Below are positions 38,894-48,021 of a stretch of DNA of 64,000 nucleotides, in pieces. Below the pieces are notes generated by a model. The model was given only the letters and a program-made list of their open reading frames with translations. It made no database searches and was not told the origin of the DNA. The position numbers were made by a program, and so were the translations under genes. Origin of the DNA: Flavobacterium sp. MK4S-17 (GTDB taxonomy: Bacteria; Bacteroidota; Bacteroidia; Flavobacteriales; Flavobacteriaceae); NCBI RefSeq assembly GCF_009848495.1, contig NZ_WWEP01000012.1, positions 62,001 through 126,000 on the forward strand. Direction: 5' to 3'. Numbering within the stretch: the first letter of the stretch is position 1; each line of letters begins with the position of its first letter.

Positions 38894-39917
38894 ATTTTTG
38901 CTGTTACTATATATAGTGCCCTGCATTGCATTTGCAGCAAAGCATACTAAAGAAAAAAAAATAAGTAAGGTATATAATGTCAGCAGTGATGCCGGCCTTG
39001 ATATAACAAATAAATATGGCAATATATATGTTACTACCTGGGACGAAAATAAAACAGCCATAGATATTGTAATCAGGGTAAGTGCAAAAGATGAAAGGAT
39101 TGTAGTAAAAAGGCTTAACTCTATTAACGTATTGCTTAACGCCACTAAAAGCAATGTGTCTGCTATTACCCAAATAGCCGATATGCAGATAAGGGGTAAT
39201 ATTACCATGGAAATAAACTATACAGTAAAAATACCTAAAAAGGGTAATATTAAACTTAGTAATGAATATGGGAATATTATTTTGGGTACAATATATGGTT
39301 CTTCCAATATCAGGTGCCAGTATGGTAGCTTTTCCGCAAATGAGCTTAACAGTAACAGCAATCTTATAAAAATAGAGTATTGTGGTGCTTCAAAAATAGA
39401 TTTTGTAAAAACTGCAGATATAAAAATCAGTTATTCGGATATTTATATAGGAAACAGCTATGTGGTAAATCTTATCGCTGAATATTCGAACACTGATATT
39501 AAAAAATGTAACGAAATAAATTACAATTGTAGCTATGGTGATATTCAAATAGCCAATGGTGTTAAAGTTATTGGCAAGGGCGATTATTTAAATACTAAAA
39601 TAGGCACTATAAGCAACTTAATTAATGTAACGGCAAATTATGGCAACCTGAAGGTAAACAACCGTAGTATCACTACAAAAAATATAGCAATCAATTCCAG
39701 CTACATGGGTATTGATTTTGAATTTAACCCCAACTACAATTTTGATTTTGAGTTTTCAACTCAATATGGAGGTGTAAGTGATACTTCAGGCATTCAGTAC
39801 ACCACAAAGCAGGAAAATGATAACCGGGGTTATTATAAAGGATATTATAAAAACAGTGGCCTAAACAAAGTTTATATTAAAACAGAATACGGACACATAA
39901 ATCTCAGTAAAAATTAA
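38874..39917 (+). CDS. Secreted beta-solenoid protein with 17-21-residue YG repeats (DUF4097-like)
   Basis: A 347-residue exported protein; signal peptide MKITTFKFLLLLYIVPCIAFA. Tyrosines recur at residues 132, 150, 169, 187, 204, 221, 238, 256, 277 and 298, mostly in a Y-G/S-x-I/L-x-I/V strand (EYGNIIL, QYGSFSA, SYSDIYI, SYGDIQI, NYGNLKV, EYGHINL), spacing 17-21 residues. That is a right-handed beta-helix or adhesin-like solenoid of the DUF4097 kind. It sits in the ECF operon, with the start (ATG at 38874) inside the anti-sigma gene. A longer frame from 38811 lacks a signal peptide at its start and is rejected. Confidence 0.75.
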   Translation: MKITTFKFLLLLYIVPCIAFAAKHTKEKKISKVYNVSSDAGLDITNKYGNIYVTTWDENKTAIDIVIRVSAKDERIVVKRLNSINVLLNATKSNVSAITQIADMQIRGNITMEINYTVKIPKKGNIKLSNEYGNIILGTIYGSSNIRCQYGSFSANELNSNSNLIKIEYCGASKIDFVKTADIKISYSDIYIGNSYVVNLIAEYSNTDIKKCNEINYNCSYGDIQIANGVKVIGKGDYLNTKIGTISNLINVTANYGNLKVNNRSITTKNIAINSSYMGIDFEFNPNYNFDFEFSTQYGGVSDTSGIQYTTKQENDNRGYYKGYYKNSGLNKVYIKTEYGHINLSKN

Positions 39918-39983
39918 TAACAGACACTATGTAAATTAAAAACAATCATCAATTTATTAATCATCAATCAAAAATCAATCATC

Positions 39984-40490
39984 ATGAAAAAATCAATCTT
40001 CTTATTGGTAGTAATCCTTAGTGCCTTTTTTGCAACAGCACAGGAAAAGAAAGTAGTAATTGGCAATGGCCATTTAACTAAAGTTACACGTAACGTGGGC
40101 GGATATAACAGCCTGCTGCTTCAAGGCCCTTTTACAGTAAAACTGGTATCGGGTAACGATACTAAAATAACTGTGGAAGCCGACAGAAATATCATAGATT
40201 TTGTAGTTACCGAAGTTAAAAACGGCGAACTGATTATTAAACCTATGGAAGGCAAACTGTTTAAAAGCAGCGGCAGCCATTTTATTACTGTAAAAGTACC
40301 ATCAGGTAAGCTTAATGCTATCTCTCTACAGGGTTCAGGTAAAATAGTTTCCAAAAAACCTTTGAATAATGATGTTAAGCTTGACCTGGCCGGCTCAGGC
40401 TCAATTGAACTGGCCGCAGCAGATAATAAAGAAGCAATAGTACATACCACGAGTAACTCAGTAAAACTTGCAGGAACAGAAAATAATTAA
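39984..40490 (+). CDS. Secreted head-GIN domain protein (DUF2807)
   Basis: A 168-residue exported protein; signal peptide MKKSIFLLVVILSAFFATAQ. The mature part is a DUF2807 beta-helix: FTVKLVSGNDTKITVEADRNIIDFV, then NGELIIKPM, VTVKVPS-type ITVKVPSGKLNAISLQGSGKI and KLDLAGSGSIEL repeats. The GSG steps are typical. Other members sit in the outer membrane or periplasm of Bacteroidota with no established function. It follows the solenoid gene by 66 bp and completes the ECF operon. Confidence 0.82.
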   Translation: MKKSIFLLVVILSAFFATAQEKKVVIGNGHLTKVTRNVGGYNSLLLQGPFTVKLVSGNDTKITVEADRNIIDFVVTEVKNGELIIKPMEGKLFKSSGSHFITVKVPSGKLNAISLQGSGKIVSKKPLNNDVKLDLAGSGSIELAAADNKEAIVHTTSNSVKLAGTENN

Positions 40491-40561
40491 GTCAGAAGAA
40501 TTTTAAAAGAAAGGCATGGGGCGTGTTTAGACCGCTTTAGCTTTATATTCACTTCGAAAAG

Positions 40562-40583
40562 AAACCACCCTTATGGGTGGTTT
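40562..40583 (+). terminator. Terminator of the ECF operon
   Basis: AAACCACCC (40562-40570) pairs with GGGTGGTTT (40575-40583) around TTAT, followed by more T residues. Confidence 0.8.
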
Positions 40584-40611
40584 TTTATTTATTGCGGTAT
40601 ATAAAAAAATA

Positions 40612-40633
40612 AACCCCGGCAATGCCCGGGGTT
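40612..40633 (-). terminator. Terminator after the cystathionine beta-synthase-like gene
   Basis: AACCCCGG (40612-40619) pairs with CCGGGGTT (40626-40633). On the minus strand it is followed by an ATTTTTTTAT run. It lies 21 bp after that gene's stop. Confidence 0.7.
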
Positions 40634-40653
40634 CTATATATATAATTATAATA

Positions 40654-41694
40654 TTATTTTATAAATTCTATCTTTTGTGCAGCCTCAAGGTTAACACTGT
40701 CAAAAAAGCCCTGTTCATTCATCCACTCATCGCTGAATACTTTGCTCATGTAGCGTGAACCGTGGTCAGGGAAAATCATTACAATATTACTGTTCTCTCC
40801 AAATTCTCCGCTTTCAGCATATTGTTTAACAGCCTGTAATGCAGCACCGCTGGTATACCCCACAAACAGTCCTTCCTGCTTTGCTATCTGCCTTGCAGAA
40901 TGTGCACTGTCCTCATCTGATACTTTTATAAACTTATCTATAACATCAAAATCAGTTGCAGTAGGTATAAGGTTTTTGCCAAGGCCTTCTATCCGGTAAG
41001 GATAAATTTCTTCGCTGTCAAATTCTTTGGTTTCGTGATATTTTTTAAGCACCGAGCCAAAAGCATCAACACCCAGTATTTTAATATCAGGGTTTTTCTC
41101 CTTTAAAAAACGGGCTGCGCCTGAAATAGTACCTCCTGTACCGCTGCAAGCAACAAGATGGGTAATTTTCCCATTGGTTTGTTCCCAAATTTCGGGGCCG
41201 GTGGATTTATAGTGGGCGTCTATATTTAAATCGTTAAAATACTGGTTAATATAAACAGAACCTTTAATTTCTTCATGCAGCCTTTTGGCTACGTTGTAAT
41301 AAGAACGGGAATCATCGGCAGAAACGTTGGCAGGGCAAACATAAACCTTTGCACCCATTGCCCTAAGCATGTCTATTTTATCCCTTGATGATTTTGAAGT
41401 TACAGCAAGTATGCATTCATAACCTTTAATAATGCTCACCATTGCCACACTAAAACCTGTATTGCCCGAAGTTGTTTCAATAATTGTGTCGCCCGGCTTT
41501 AAAATTCCTCTTCTTTCGGCTTCTTCAATTATATAAAGTGCAATTCTGTCTTTTGTGGAATGCCCCGGATTAAAAGCTTCTACTTTAGCATAAAAATTTC
41601 CTTTTAATCCTTCTGTTACTTTATTGAGTTTTATGAGAGGGGTATTCCCAATTAACTCCAGAACATTATTATAGGCTTTTATTTCTTCTTTCAT
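40654..41694 (-). CDS. PLP-dependent cysteine synthase / cystathionine beta-synthase-like enzyme
   Basis: A 346-residue fold-type II PLP enzyme. The PLP lysine lies in HSTKDRIA near residue 48; [13 protein letters not shown] binds substrate, and the phosphate loop is [13 protein letters not shown]. The late [22 protein letters not shown] and [13 protein letters not shown] resemble the catalytic core of cystathionine beta-synthase more than CysK. The C-terminal CBS pair is absent. Whether it makes cysteine from O-acetylserine or cystathionine from homocysteine cannot be decided here. I use the ATG at 41694. Confidence 0.85.
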   Translation of the reverse strand: MKEEIKAYNNVLELIGNTPLIKLNKVTEGLKGNFYAKVEAFNPGHSTKDRIALYIIEEAERRGILKPGDTIIETTSGNTGFSVAMVSIIKGYECILAVTSKSSRDKIDMLRAMGAKVYVCPANVSADDSRSYYNVAKRLHEEIKGSVYINQYFNDLNIDAHYKSTGPEIWEQTNGKITHLVACSGTGGTISGAARFLKEKNPDIKILGVDAFGSVLKKYHETKEFDSEEIYPYRIEGLGKNLIPTATDFDVIDKFIKVSDEDSAHSARQIAKQEGLFVGYTSGAALQAVKQYAESGEFGENSNIVMIFPDHGSRYMSKVFSDEWMNEQGFFDSVNLEAAQKIEFIK

Positions 41695-41773
41695 AAAAAA
41701 TAAGTTAATCAAGGTAAAACCATGTGCAAAGTTTTAACCTCAAAACCTTGCAAAGCTAACAAAAAAAATTTAA

Positions 41774-43906
41774 TTACTTTTTAATTCCTTCCAAATCTAA
41801 CAAAAAACTGTACTCTTTAGCTACTTCCTTAAGAGCCTCAAAACGCCCTGAAGCACCACCGTGCCCCGCCTCCATATTAGTGTCCAGGAAAAGCAAGTTG
41901 TTATCTGTTTTTACAGCCCTTAGCCTGGCAACCCATTTGGCAGGTTCCCAGTACTGCACCTGAGAATCATGCAGCCCTGTAGTTACCAAAAGGTTAGGGT
42001 AATCCTGCGCCTTTACATTATCATAAGGCGAGTATGATTTCATATACTCATAATACTCCTTATTGTTAGGGTTACCCCATTCGTCATACTCTCCGGTAGT
42101 AAGCGGTATGCTGTCATCAAGCATGGTAGTTACCACATCAACAAAAGGAACCTGTGCTATAACACCATTATAAAGCTGTGGTGCCATATTTATAATTGCA
42201 CCCATAAGCAATCCTCCCGCTGAACCTCCTTCGGCATAAAGGTGCTTTGGCGAGGTATATTTTTGCTCAATCAAGTATTTAGAGCAGTCTATAAAGTCGG
42301 TAAAAGTATTTTTCTTTTTAAGCAGTTTCCCGTTTTCATACCATTCACGGCCTAAATCTTCCCCTCCCCTTATATGGGCTATTGCATAAATAAAGCCCCT
42401 GTCCAAAAGGCTTAGCCTTACCGATGAAAAGCCATCATCCATAGAATGCCCATACGAGCCGTAAGCATATAATAGGAGTGGATTTGTGCCATCTCTTTTA
42501 ATACCTTTCCTGTACACCATGGAAATGGGCACTTTGGTACCATCCTGTGCGGTGGCCCATACCCTTTTTTCCTCATAATTATTTTTATTGAATTTCCCGC
42601 CCAGCACTTCCTGCTCCTTTAAAACAGTTTTCTCGCGGGTTTTCATATTAAAATCGATAACAGAAGACGGTGTAGCCAATGACTGGTAGCTGTACCTTAA
42701 TACATCAGTATCAAAATCAGGGTTTACAGATGTACCTGCTGTATATGTTTCGCTATCAAAAGGCAGGTAGTATTCATCGCTTCCATCCCACGGGCGAATC
42801 CTTATTTTGTTAAGCCCGTTACTACGCTCGCTTATTACAAGGTAATTTTTAAAAATATCAATATCTTCAAGCAAAACATCCCTCCTGTGCGGTATCAGGT
42901 CTTTCCAGTTATCCATGCCTGTTTTGCCTTCAGGGGTAACCATAAGCTTAAAATTGCTGGCTTTATCCTTATTTGTAACCACATAAAACTTATCATCGTA
43001 GTGTGATATGCCATATTCCATACCGCGCACCCTTGGCTGGAATATTTTAAATTCCCCGTCAGGCTTTTTGGCATCCAGTATCCTGTATTCGGTAGTAAGC
43101 GTGCTATGGGAGCCTATTACCAAATATTTTTTAGATTTTTCCTTATATACATAGGTTCCAAAAGTGTCATCTTCTTCAAAGTAAACCAGTTTATCATCCT
43201 CTGCAGATGTACCCAGCTTATGCTTGTAAATTTTATCGGAACGCAGCGTTACCTCATCCTTACGGGTATAAAAAAGCGTTTTGTTATCGCCCGCCCAGGT
43301 GGAACCGCCAGTTGTATTTTCGATTTTCAAAGGTAAAATTTCATTTGTTTCAAGGTTTTTAACCTGAATGGTATATTTTCTTCGTGAAACAGTATCCACA
43401 CCAAAAGCTACCCATTTATTATCCTCGCTTACGTTAAGTCCGCCAAGGTTAAAGTAGGAATGTCCTTTTGCCATTTCGTTGCAATCAAACATTATTTCCT
43501 CTTTTGCGCTCAGGCTGCCTTTTTTACGTGAATATATAGGATAATCTTTCCCTTTTTCATAACGGGTTATGTAATAGTAACCATTATAAAAATAAGGTAC
43601 GGAAGAATCGTCTTCCTTAATCCTGCCTTTCATCTCCTCGAAAAGATCTTCCCTGAACTTTTTAGTGTGGGCAGTCATCTTTTCATAATACTCATTCTCT
43701 TTATTAAGATATTCAATAACCTCAGGATTTTCCCTGTCATTAAGCCAGTAATAATTATCTGTACGAACATCGCCGTGCTTTTCGAGTTTATGTGGTTTTA
43801 TTGCAGCTTTAGGGGGTAATACCGTTTTTAACATTTTATCTTTTGTTGTTTGTGCATTGGCTGCAAAAATAACACAAACGCTTGTGATAAGCAGGCTTTT
43901 TCTCAT
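41774..43906 (-). CDS. ptrB: Oligopeptidase B, S9 family, exported
   Basis: A 710-residue serine peptidase of the prolyl-oligopeptidase family that cleaves short peptides after Arg or Lys. The N-terminal beta-propeller occupies about residues 75-430; [22 protein letters not shown] begins the alpha/beta hydrolase domain. The nucleophile serine stands in [11 protein letters not shown] and the catalytic histidine in [28 protein letters not shown] is a signal peptide, so it should act in the periplasm. The frame is open ten codons further upstream, but the ATG at 43906 gives the clean signal sequence. Confidence 0.92.
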   Translation of the reverse strand: MRKSLLITSVCVIFAANAQTTKDKMLKTVLPPKAAIKPHKLEKHGDVRTDNYYWLNDRENPEVIEYLNKENEYYEKMTAHTKKFREDLFEEMKGRIKEDDSSVPYFYNGYYYITRYEKGKDYPIYSRKKGSLSAKEEIMFDCNEMAKGHSYFNLGGLNVSEDNKWVAFGVDTVSRRKYTIQVKNLETNEILPLKIENTTGGSTWAGDNKTLFYTRKDEVTLRSDKIYKHKLGTSAEDDKLVYFEEDDTFGTYVYKEKSKKYLVIGSHSTLTTEYRILDAKKPDGEFKIFQPRVRGMEYGISHYDDKFYVVTNKDKASNFKLMVTPEGKTGMDNWKDLIPHRRDVLLEDIDIFKNYLVISERSNGLNKIRIRPWDGSDEYYLPFDSETYTAGTSVNPDFDTDVLRYSYQSLATPSSVIDFNMKTREKTVLKEQEVLGGKFNKNNYEEKRVWATAQDGTKVPISMVYRKGIKRDGTNPLLLYAYGSYGHSMDDGFSSVRLSLLDRGFIYAIAHIRGGEDLGREWYENGKLLKKKNTFTDFIDCSKYLIEQKYTSPKHLYAEGGSAGGLLMGAIINMAPQLYNGVIAQVPFVDVVTTMLDDSIPLTTGEYDEWGNPNNKEYYEYMKSYSPYDNVKAQDYPNLLVTTGLHDSQVQYWEPAKWVARLRAVKTDNNLLFLDTNMEAGHGGASGRFEALKEVAKEYSFLLDLEGIKK

Positions 43907-43978
43907 TCTTTTAAAAGTTGGTATATAACCATGCAATTTAATAATTTTGCAAAATATAAATCATTAAATTTTACAAAA

Positions 43979-44302
43979 ATGTTTGGAGATATTATGGGTA
44001 TGATGGGGAAAATTAAAGAAACCCAGCAAAAGATTGAAGATACCAAAAAAAGGCTTGATACAGTACTGGTAGATGAGCAAAGTAATGACGGTCTTCTTAA
44101 AGTTACACTTACAGCAAATAAGGCTATAAAATCAATCTCTGTTGATGATGCCCTGCTTGAAGATAAAGAGCAGCTGGAAGACTACCTGATACTGGTGCTT
44201 AACAAAGCCATTGAAAAAGCTACCGCCATAAATGAAGCCGAACTGGGCGCTGTTGCCAAAGAGGGCATGCCGAACATACCGGGGCTTGATATGTTTAAAT
44301 AG
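43979..44302 (+). CDS. ybaB: YbaB/EbfC-family nucleoid-associated protein
   Basis: A 107-residue small DNA-binding protein. [26 protein letters not shown] matches the family start, followed by [22 protein letters not shown] and [21 protein letters not shown]. The family's dimers bind DNA and are often encoded with recR-dnaX, but not here. The start at 43979 is chosen for the family N terminus, because the frame stays open for 43 codons upstream, through the divergent peptidase's start. A long hairpin follows. Confidence 0.9.
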   Translation: MFGDIMGMMGKIKETQQKIEDTKKRLDTVLVDEQSNDGLLKVTLTANKAIKSISVDDALLEDKEQLEDYLILVLNKAIEKATAINEAELGAVAKEGMPNIPGLDMFK

Positions 44303-44349
44303 AGTACCATTAACTAAGGGGTAAAACATATTAGTCCTGATTAACAAAA

Positions 44350-44415
44350 AAGTCATTACGGGCGGATAGTGGCAATTTAATAATTGCCTTAGTTGTTATC
44401 CCATCGTAATGACTA
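44350..44415. repeat. Long three-step hairpin between ybaB and threonine aldolase
   Basis: Three nested complementary arms: AGTCATTACG (44351-44360) with CGTAATGACT (44405-44414); GGATA (44364-44368) with TATCC (44397-44401); GGCAATT (44371-44377) with AATTGCC (44382-44388) around TAAT. A-rich sequence stands on the left and T-rich on the right. It may be a bidirectional terminator, but the 64-nt bulged form is unlike the others in this window. Confidence 0.6.
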
Positions 44416-44452
44416 TTTTTTAGTATAATAAACTTTGCCTTATCGCTATTGC

Positions 44453-45478
44453 CTAAAAACTAAGTTTGCTGAATGTTTCCAGTACATACTGATGCATTAC
44501 TTCCTTATAGTCAAGGTGGGTAACTATACGCAGCTTGCCTTTACCTAAAGAACTGATAAATATATTCTTCTGCTTCAGCTTTTCAATAACCGAAGCTTCG
44601 CTGTATTGTGGTTTTACCGCAAAAATAAGTATATTGGTTTCTACAGGCTCAACACGTTCTACCCAGGGTAGCTGCTGTAAAAGCTCTGCTAACTGCTTAG
44701 CCCTTTTATGGTCGTTTTCCAGCCTGCCCACATTATTTTGCAGCGCATAAAGCCCTGCTGCAGCCAGATATCCTGCCTGGCGCATACCTCCGCCCAGTAC
44801 CTTCCTTATGCGCAATGCTTTGTTAATATGTTGGCTGCTGCCCAAAAGCAAAGAGCCTACAGGTGCCCCCAGCCCTTTTGAAAGGCAAACGCTTATGGTA
44901 TCAAACAAATCGCCAAACTGTTTTGGGTGCTGCCTTTTAGCAACAAGTGCATTCCAAAGCCTTGCGCCGTCAAGGTGGTATTTAAGGTTATGCTCCCTGC
45001 AAACCTGCCCTATTGCTGTAAGCGTTTCCATTTCATAGCAGGCACCGCCCCCTTTGTTGGTAGTATTTTCTATACATACAAGAGTTGTTAGGGGGCTGTG
45101 GTAAAAATCCGGCGGATTTACCGCCTCCTTAACCTGTGCAGCATCCATCATGCCCCGATTGCCGTCAATAAGCCTGCATGACACACCACTGTTAAATGCT
45201 GCCCCGCCCCCTTCATAATTAAAAACGTGCGCCCATTTATCACAAATAAGCTCATCCCCGGGGTTCGTGTGCAGTTTAATGGCTGCCTGGTTAGCCATTG
45301 TTCCAGAGGGAAAAAATAAAGCTGCTTCCATTCCAAATAAGTTAGCCACAGTATCCTCCAGTTCGTTTACCGTAGGGTCCTGTTTGTAAACATCATCCCC
45401 CACTTTTGCCCTGAACATATGCTGCAGCATTTCATGCGTAGGTTTGGTAACTGTGTCGCTTACTAAATTTATTTCCAT
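44453..45478 (-). CDS. ltaE: Low-specificity L-threonine aldolase
   Basis: A PLP enzyme that splits threonine or allo-threonine into glycine and acetaldehyde. The 341 residues begin with LVSDTVTKPTHEML. The PLP lysine is in VCLSKGLGAPVGSLL; HLDGARLWNA contains the aspartate that binds the pyridine nitrogen and the arginine that binds the carboxylate. It feeds glycine to the cleavage system whose T protein is at 33.7 kb. It is divergent from prfB with a 49-bp gap. Confidence 0.94.
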   Translation of the reverse strand: MEINLVSDTVTKPTHEMLQHMFRAKVGDDVYKQDPTVNELEDTVANLFGMEAALFFPSGTMANQAAIKLHTNPGDELICDKWAHVFNYEGGGAAFNSGVSCRLIDGNRGMMDAAQVKEAVNPPDFYHSPLTTLVCIENTTNKGGGACYEMETLTAIGQVCREHNLKYHLDGARLWNALVAKRQHPKQFGDLFDTISVCLSKGLGAPVGSLLLGSSQHINKALRIRKVLGGGMRQAGYLAAAGLYALQNNVGRLENDHKRAKQLAELLQQLPWVERVEPVETNILIFAVKPQYSEASVIEKLKQKNIFISSLGKGKLRIVTHLDYKEVMHQYVLETFSKLSF

Positions 45479-45496
45479 ATTATGAAAAGGATAGCT

Positions 45497-45504
45497 TATT
45501 TTTG
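45497..45504 (+). promoter_or_regulatory. Candidate prfB promoter (-7 element)
   Basis: TATTTTTG, a perfect TAnnTTTG, 23 bp before the prfB ATG at 45528. It is adjacent to an opposite-strand TAGTTTTG (45511-45518) that could serve threonine aldolase. Confidence 0.4.
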
Positions 45505-45527
45505 CAAATACAAAACTACATGAATTT

Positions 45528-46626
45528 ATGACAAATACCGAACAAATTAAAGGTATTATGGAGCGCCTTGGTGCGCTGAGGAGGTATCTTTGACATCGAC
45601 AGGAAGTTAATTGAAATTACCAACGAGGAAGAAAAAACCTATGCCCCTGATTTTTGGAACAACGCCAAAGAAGCCGAACTTATTGTAAAAAACATCCGCT
45701 CCAAGAAAAAATGGGTGGAAGATTATGATAAAGCAATAAACATGGCAGAAGAGCTACAGGTTATATATGAATTTTATAAAGAGGGCGATGCTACCGAAGA
45801 GGAACTGGACAACCAGTACCAGCAGACACTTTCCCATATAGAAAACCTTGAGTTTAAAAATATGCTGAGCGATGAGGGCGACAGTATGAGTGCCGTATTG
45901 CAGATTACTGCCGGCGCCGGCGGTACAGAAAGCTGCGACTGGGCCAGCATGCTGATGCGTATGTATATAATGTGGGGCGAAAAACACGGGTATAAGGTTA
46001 AGGAACTTAATTATCAGGAAGGCGAGGTTGCCGGAATTAAAACCGTAACCCTTGAGTTTGAAGGCGACTATTCCTTTGGCTACTTAAAAGGTGAAAATGG
46101 CGTGCACAGGCTGGTGCGCATATCTCCTTTTGACAGCAACGCTAAAAGGCATACATCATTTGCCTCTGTTTATGTGTATCCATTGGCAGATGATACTATC
46201 GAAATAGAAATAAGTCCTGCAGATATTTCCTGGGAAACCATGCGTTCCAGCGGTGCTGGCGGGCAAAATGTAAATAAGGTTGAAACGGCCGTAAGGCTGC
46301 GCCACCACCCTACCGGTATTATAATTGAAAATTCGGAAACACGTTCCCAGCTTGACAATAAAACAAAGGCCATGCAATTGTTAAAATCGCAGCTTTATGA
46401 AATTGAGCTTAAAAAACGTCAGGCCATGCGGGATGAAATTGAAGCCAACAAAATGAAAATTGAGTGGGGTTCACAAATACGTAATTATGTAATGCATCCT
46501 TATAAGCTGGTAAAAGATGTGCGTACACAATATGAAACCAGTGATGTGGAAGGTGTAATGAACGGCGAAATTGATGAATTTTTAAAAGCATATTTAATGA
46601 TGATGGGGCAGAAAACTGATGAATAG
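45528..46626 (+). CDS. prfB: Peptide chain release factor 2, with programmed +1 frameshift
   Basis: RF2 recognises UGA and UAA and triggers peptide release. The gene is split: codons 1-21 (45528-45590) end at an in-frame TGA (45591-45593), and translation continues in the +1 frame from 45592 to 46626, giving about 365 residues joined as RRYL-DIDRK. AGGAGG, TAT, CTT, TGA, C form the slippery site. The downstream part carries the GGQ loop in [18 protein letters not shown], which contacts the peptidyl-transferase centre, and a RF2-type [18 protein letters not shown]. The arrangement is the classic autoregulation: low RF2 lets the ribosome pause and shift. Confidence 0.95.
45579..45594 (+). promoter_or_regulatory. 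prfB programmed +1 frameshift site
   Basis: A Shine-Dalgarno-like AGGAGG (45579-45584), three bases, then CTT TGA C. The CTT slips one base to TTT, and the next codon read is GAC. Spacing equals the E. coli site, where AGGGGG TAT CTT TGA C is used. Confidence 0.9.
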
Positions 46627-46734
46627 TTAAAAAAGCACATTTTTGTTAACAAACTTTAACACCCTATTATACAGTTTATTTAAAAAATTAAATTGTATTT
46701 TAGGGTTTTGTTTTATCACACCCGTAAACAACGA

Positions 46735-47949
46735 ATGAGCGTAGTTCCAGATTTCCTGATCCCACACAACGAAAGTGCAAGGCTTAAAAAGCTTTATGAC
46801 TATCAAATACTTGATACTCATTCGGAAGACACCTTTGATAAAATAGCAATGCTGGCTTCTCAAATATTTGAAACTCCCTTTGCTTTTGTAAATTTTGTAG
46901 ATGAAGACAGGGTATTTTTAAAAGCAAATTACAGCAGTTTTCAGGGCAATTTTGCCTCCAGGGAAAAAAATCCGTGTGCCCTGGCTATATTAACTGACGA
47001 TTTTACCGTATTTAATGATATTTTAAACGAGCCCTATTTAAAAGATAGTTTAGTGGCAACCTCTGCTGATGGGATAAGGTTTTATGCGGCTGCTCCATTA
47101 AAAACGCCCGAAGGCTTTTTAATAGGTACTTTGTGTGTAGCCGATACCCGCCCGCGGGAAAGTGTAAATGAAAAAGACCTGCAAATGCTAAAGGCACTAT
47201 CAGAAGTAGTAATAAACAAGCTGGAAAGCAGGCTGAGGTATAAAAACCTGCTGCGTTCGCAAAACGAACTGATGAATATTACACTGCACGAAATAAAAAA
47301 CCCTTTGGCATCCATAAGGCTGGCAAACGATGTTTTGCGGAAAGACCCCGAAAGGATTACCCCAATGAGCAACATGATAAAGGAGAGTGTAAACCGCATT
47401 CAAAGCAAACTGCACGACCTGCTGAAACATTCGGAAATGGAAGAAGAGCAGTTAAAGCTGAATATTGAGGAAACCGACCTAAGGGAGCTTTTGGATGTGC
47501 TGATAAAGAATTTTGAATTGCAGGCGGGCCGTAAAAGGCAGCTGATATTACTGGAATATGACAGCAGCCTTTCTCCTATACATATAGACAAAGCTAAAAT
47601 TTCGGATGTTTTTCATAACCTGCTAAGCAATGCCCTTAAATATTCTTATTACGATTCTGTAATTACAATTGTTGTGAGGCAGGAAAATAGTATGGTTGTA
47701 GTAGAATTTAGGGATAACGGGCAGGGACTGGACAAATATGATATGGATAAACTGTTTATGAAGTTTGTAAAGCTAAGCTCCAGGCCTACTGGTAAGGAAA
47801 CATCAAACGGGCTTGGGCTATCCATTTGTAAATCGCTTATTGAAATGCACAATGGCGAAATTTTTGCTACCAGTGAAGGCAAGGATAAAGGCACCACATT
47901 TTATGTAAAACTCCCGTTGCTCAAAAAAACTGAATTAATGGGGAATTAA
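46735..47949 (+). CDS. GAF-domain sensor histidine kinase
   Basis: A 404-residue soluble kinase without membrane segments. A GAF domain covers about residues 20-165 (FVDEDRVFLKANYSSFQ, FYAAAPLKTPEGFLIGTLCVAD). The HisKA domain follows with the phosphorylated His185 in NITLHEIKNPLASIRLAND. The ATPase domain has an N box FHNLLSNALKYS, a G1 box FRDNGQGL and a G2 box TSNGLGLSICKSL. I use the ATG giving MSVVPDFLIPHN at 46735. No response regulator is adjacent, so the partner is unknown. The sensed ligand is also unknown. Confidence 0.9.
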   Translation: MSVVPDFLIPHNESARLKKLYDYQILDTHSEDTFDKIAMLASQIFETPFAFVNFVDEDRVFLKANYSSFQGNFASREKNPCALAILTDDFTVFNDILNEPYLKDSLVATSADGIRFYAAAPLKTPEGFLIGTLCVADTRPRESVNEKDLQMLKALSEVVINKLESRLRYKNLLRSQNELMNITLHEIKNPLASIRLANDVLRKDPERITPMSNMIKESVNRIQSKLHDLLKHSEMEEEQLKLNIEETDLRELLDVLIKNFELQAGRKRQLILLEYDSSLSPIHIDKAKISDVFHNLLSNALKYSYYDSVITIVVRQENSMVVVEFRDNGQGLDKYDMDKLFMKFVKLSSRPTGKETSNGLGLSICKSLIEMHNGEIFATSEGKDKGTTFYVKLPLLKKTELMGN

Positions 47950-47968
47950 AACATCGGTATACAAGATA

Positions 47969-48002
47969 AAAAAAGCCCTGCTTCGATAAGCAGGGCTTTT
48001 TT
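47969..48002. terminator. Bidirectional terminator between the histidine kinase and PiT genes
   Basis: AAAAAAGCCCTGCTT (47969-47983) pairs with AAGCAGGGCTTTTTT (47988-48002) around CGAT. Serves both convergent genes. Confidence 0.85.
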
Positions 48003-48021
48003 ATGATTAATTAAATACGAA

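Noticed and set aside
43850..43978. Longer start for YbaB
   Set aside because: It would run through the divergent peptidase's leader and signal-peptide codons; [11 protein letters not shown] is the family start.
45528..45593. prfB as a pseudogene because of the early TGA
   Set aside because: AGGAGG, CTT, TGA, C and the intact +1 frame are the conserved programmed frameshift.
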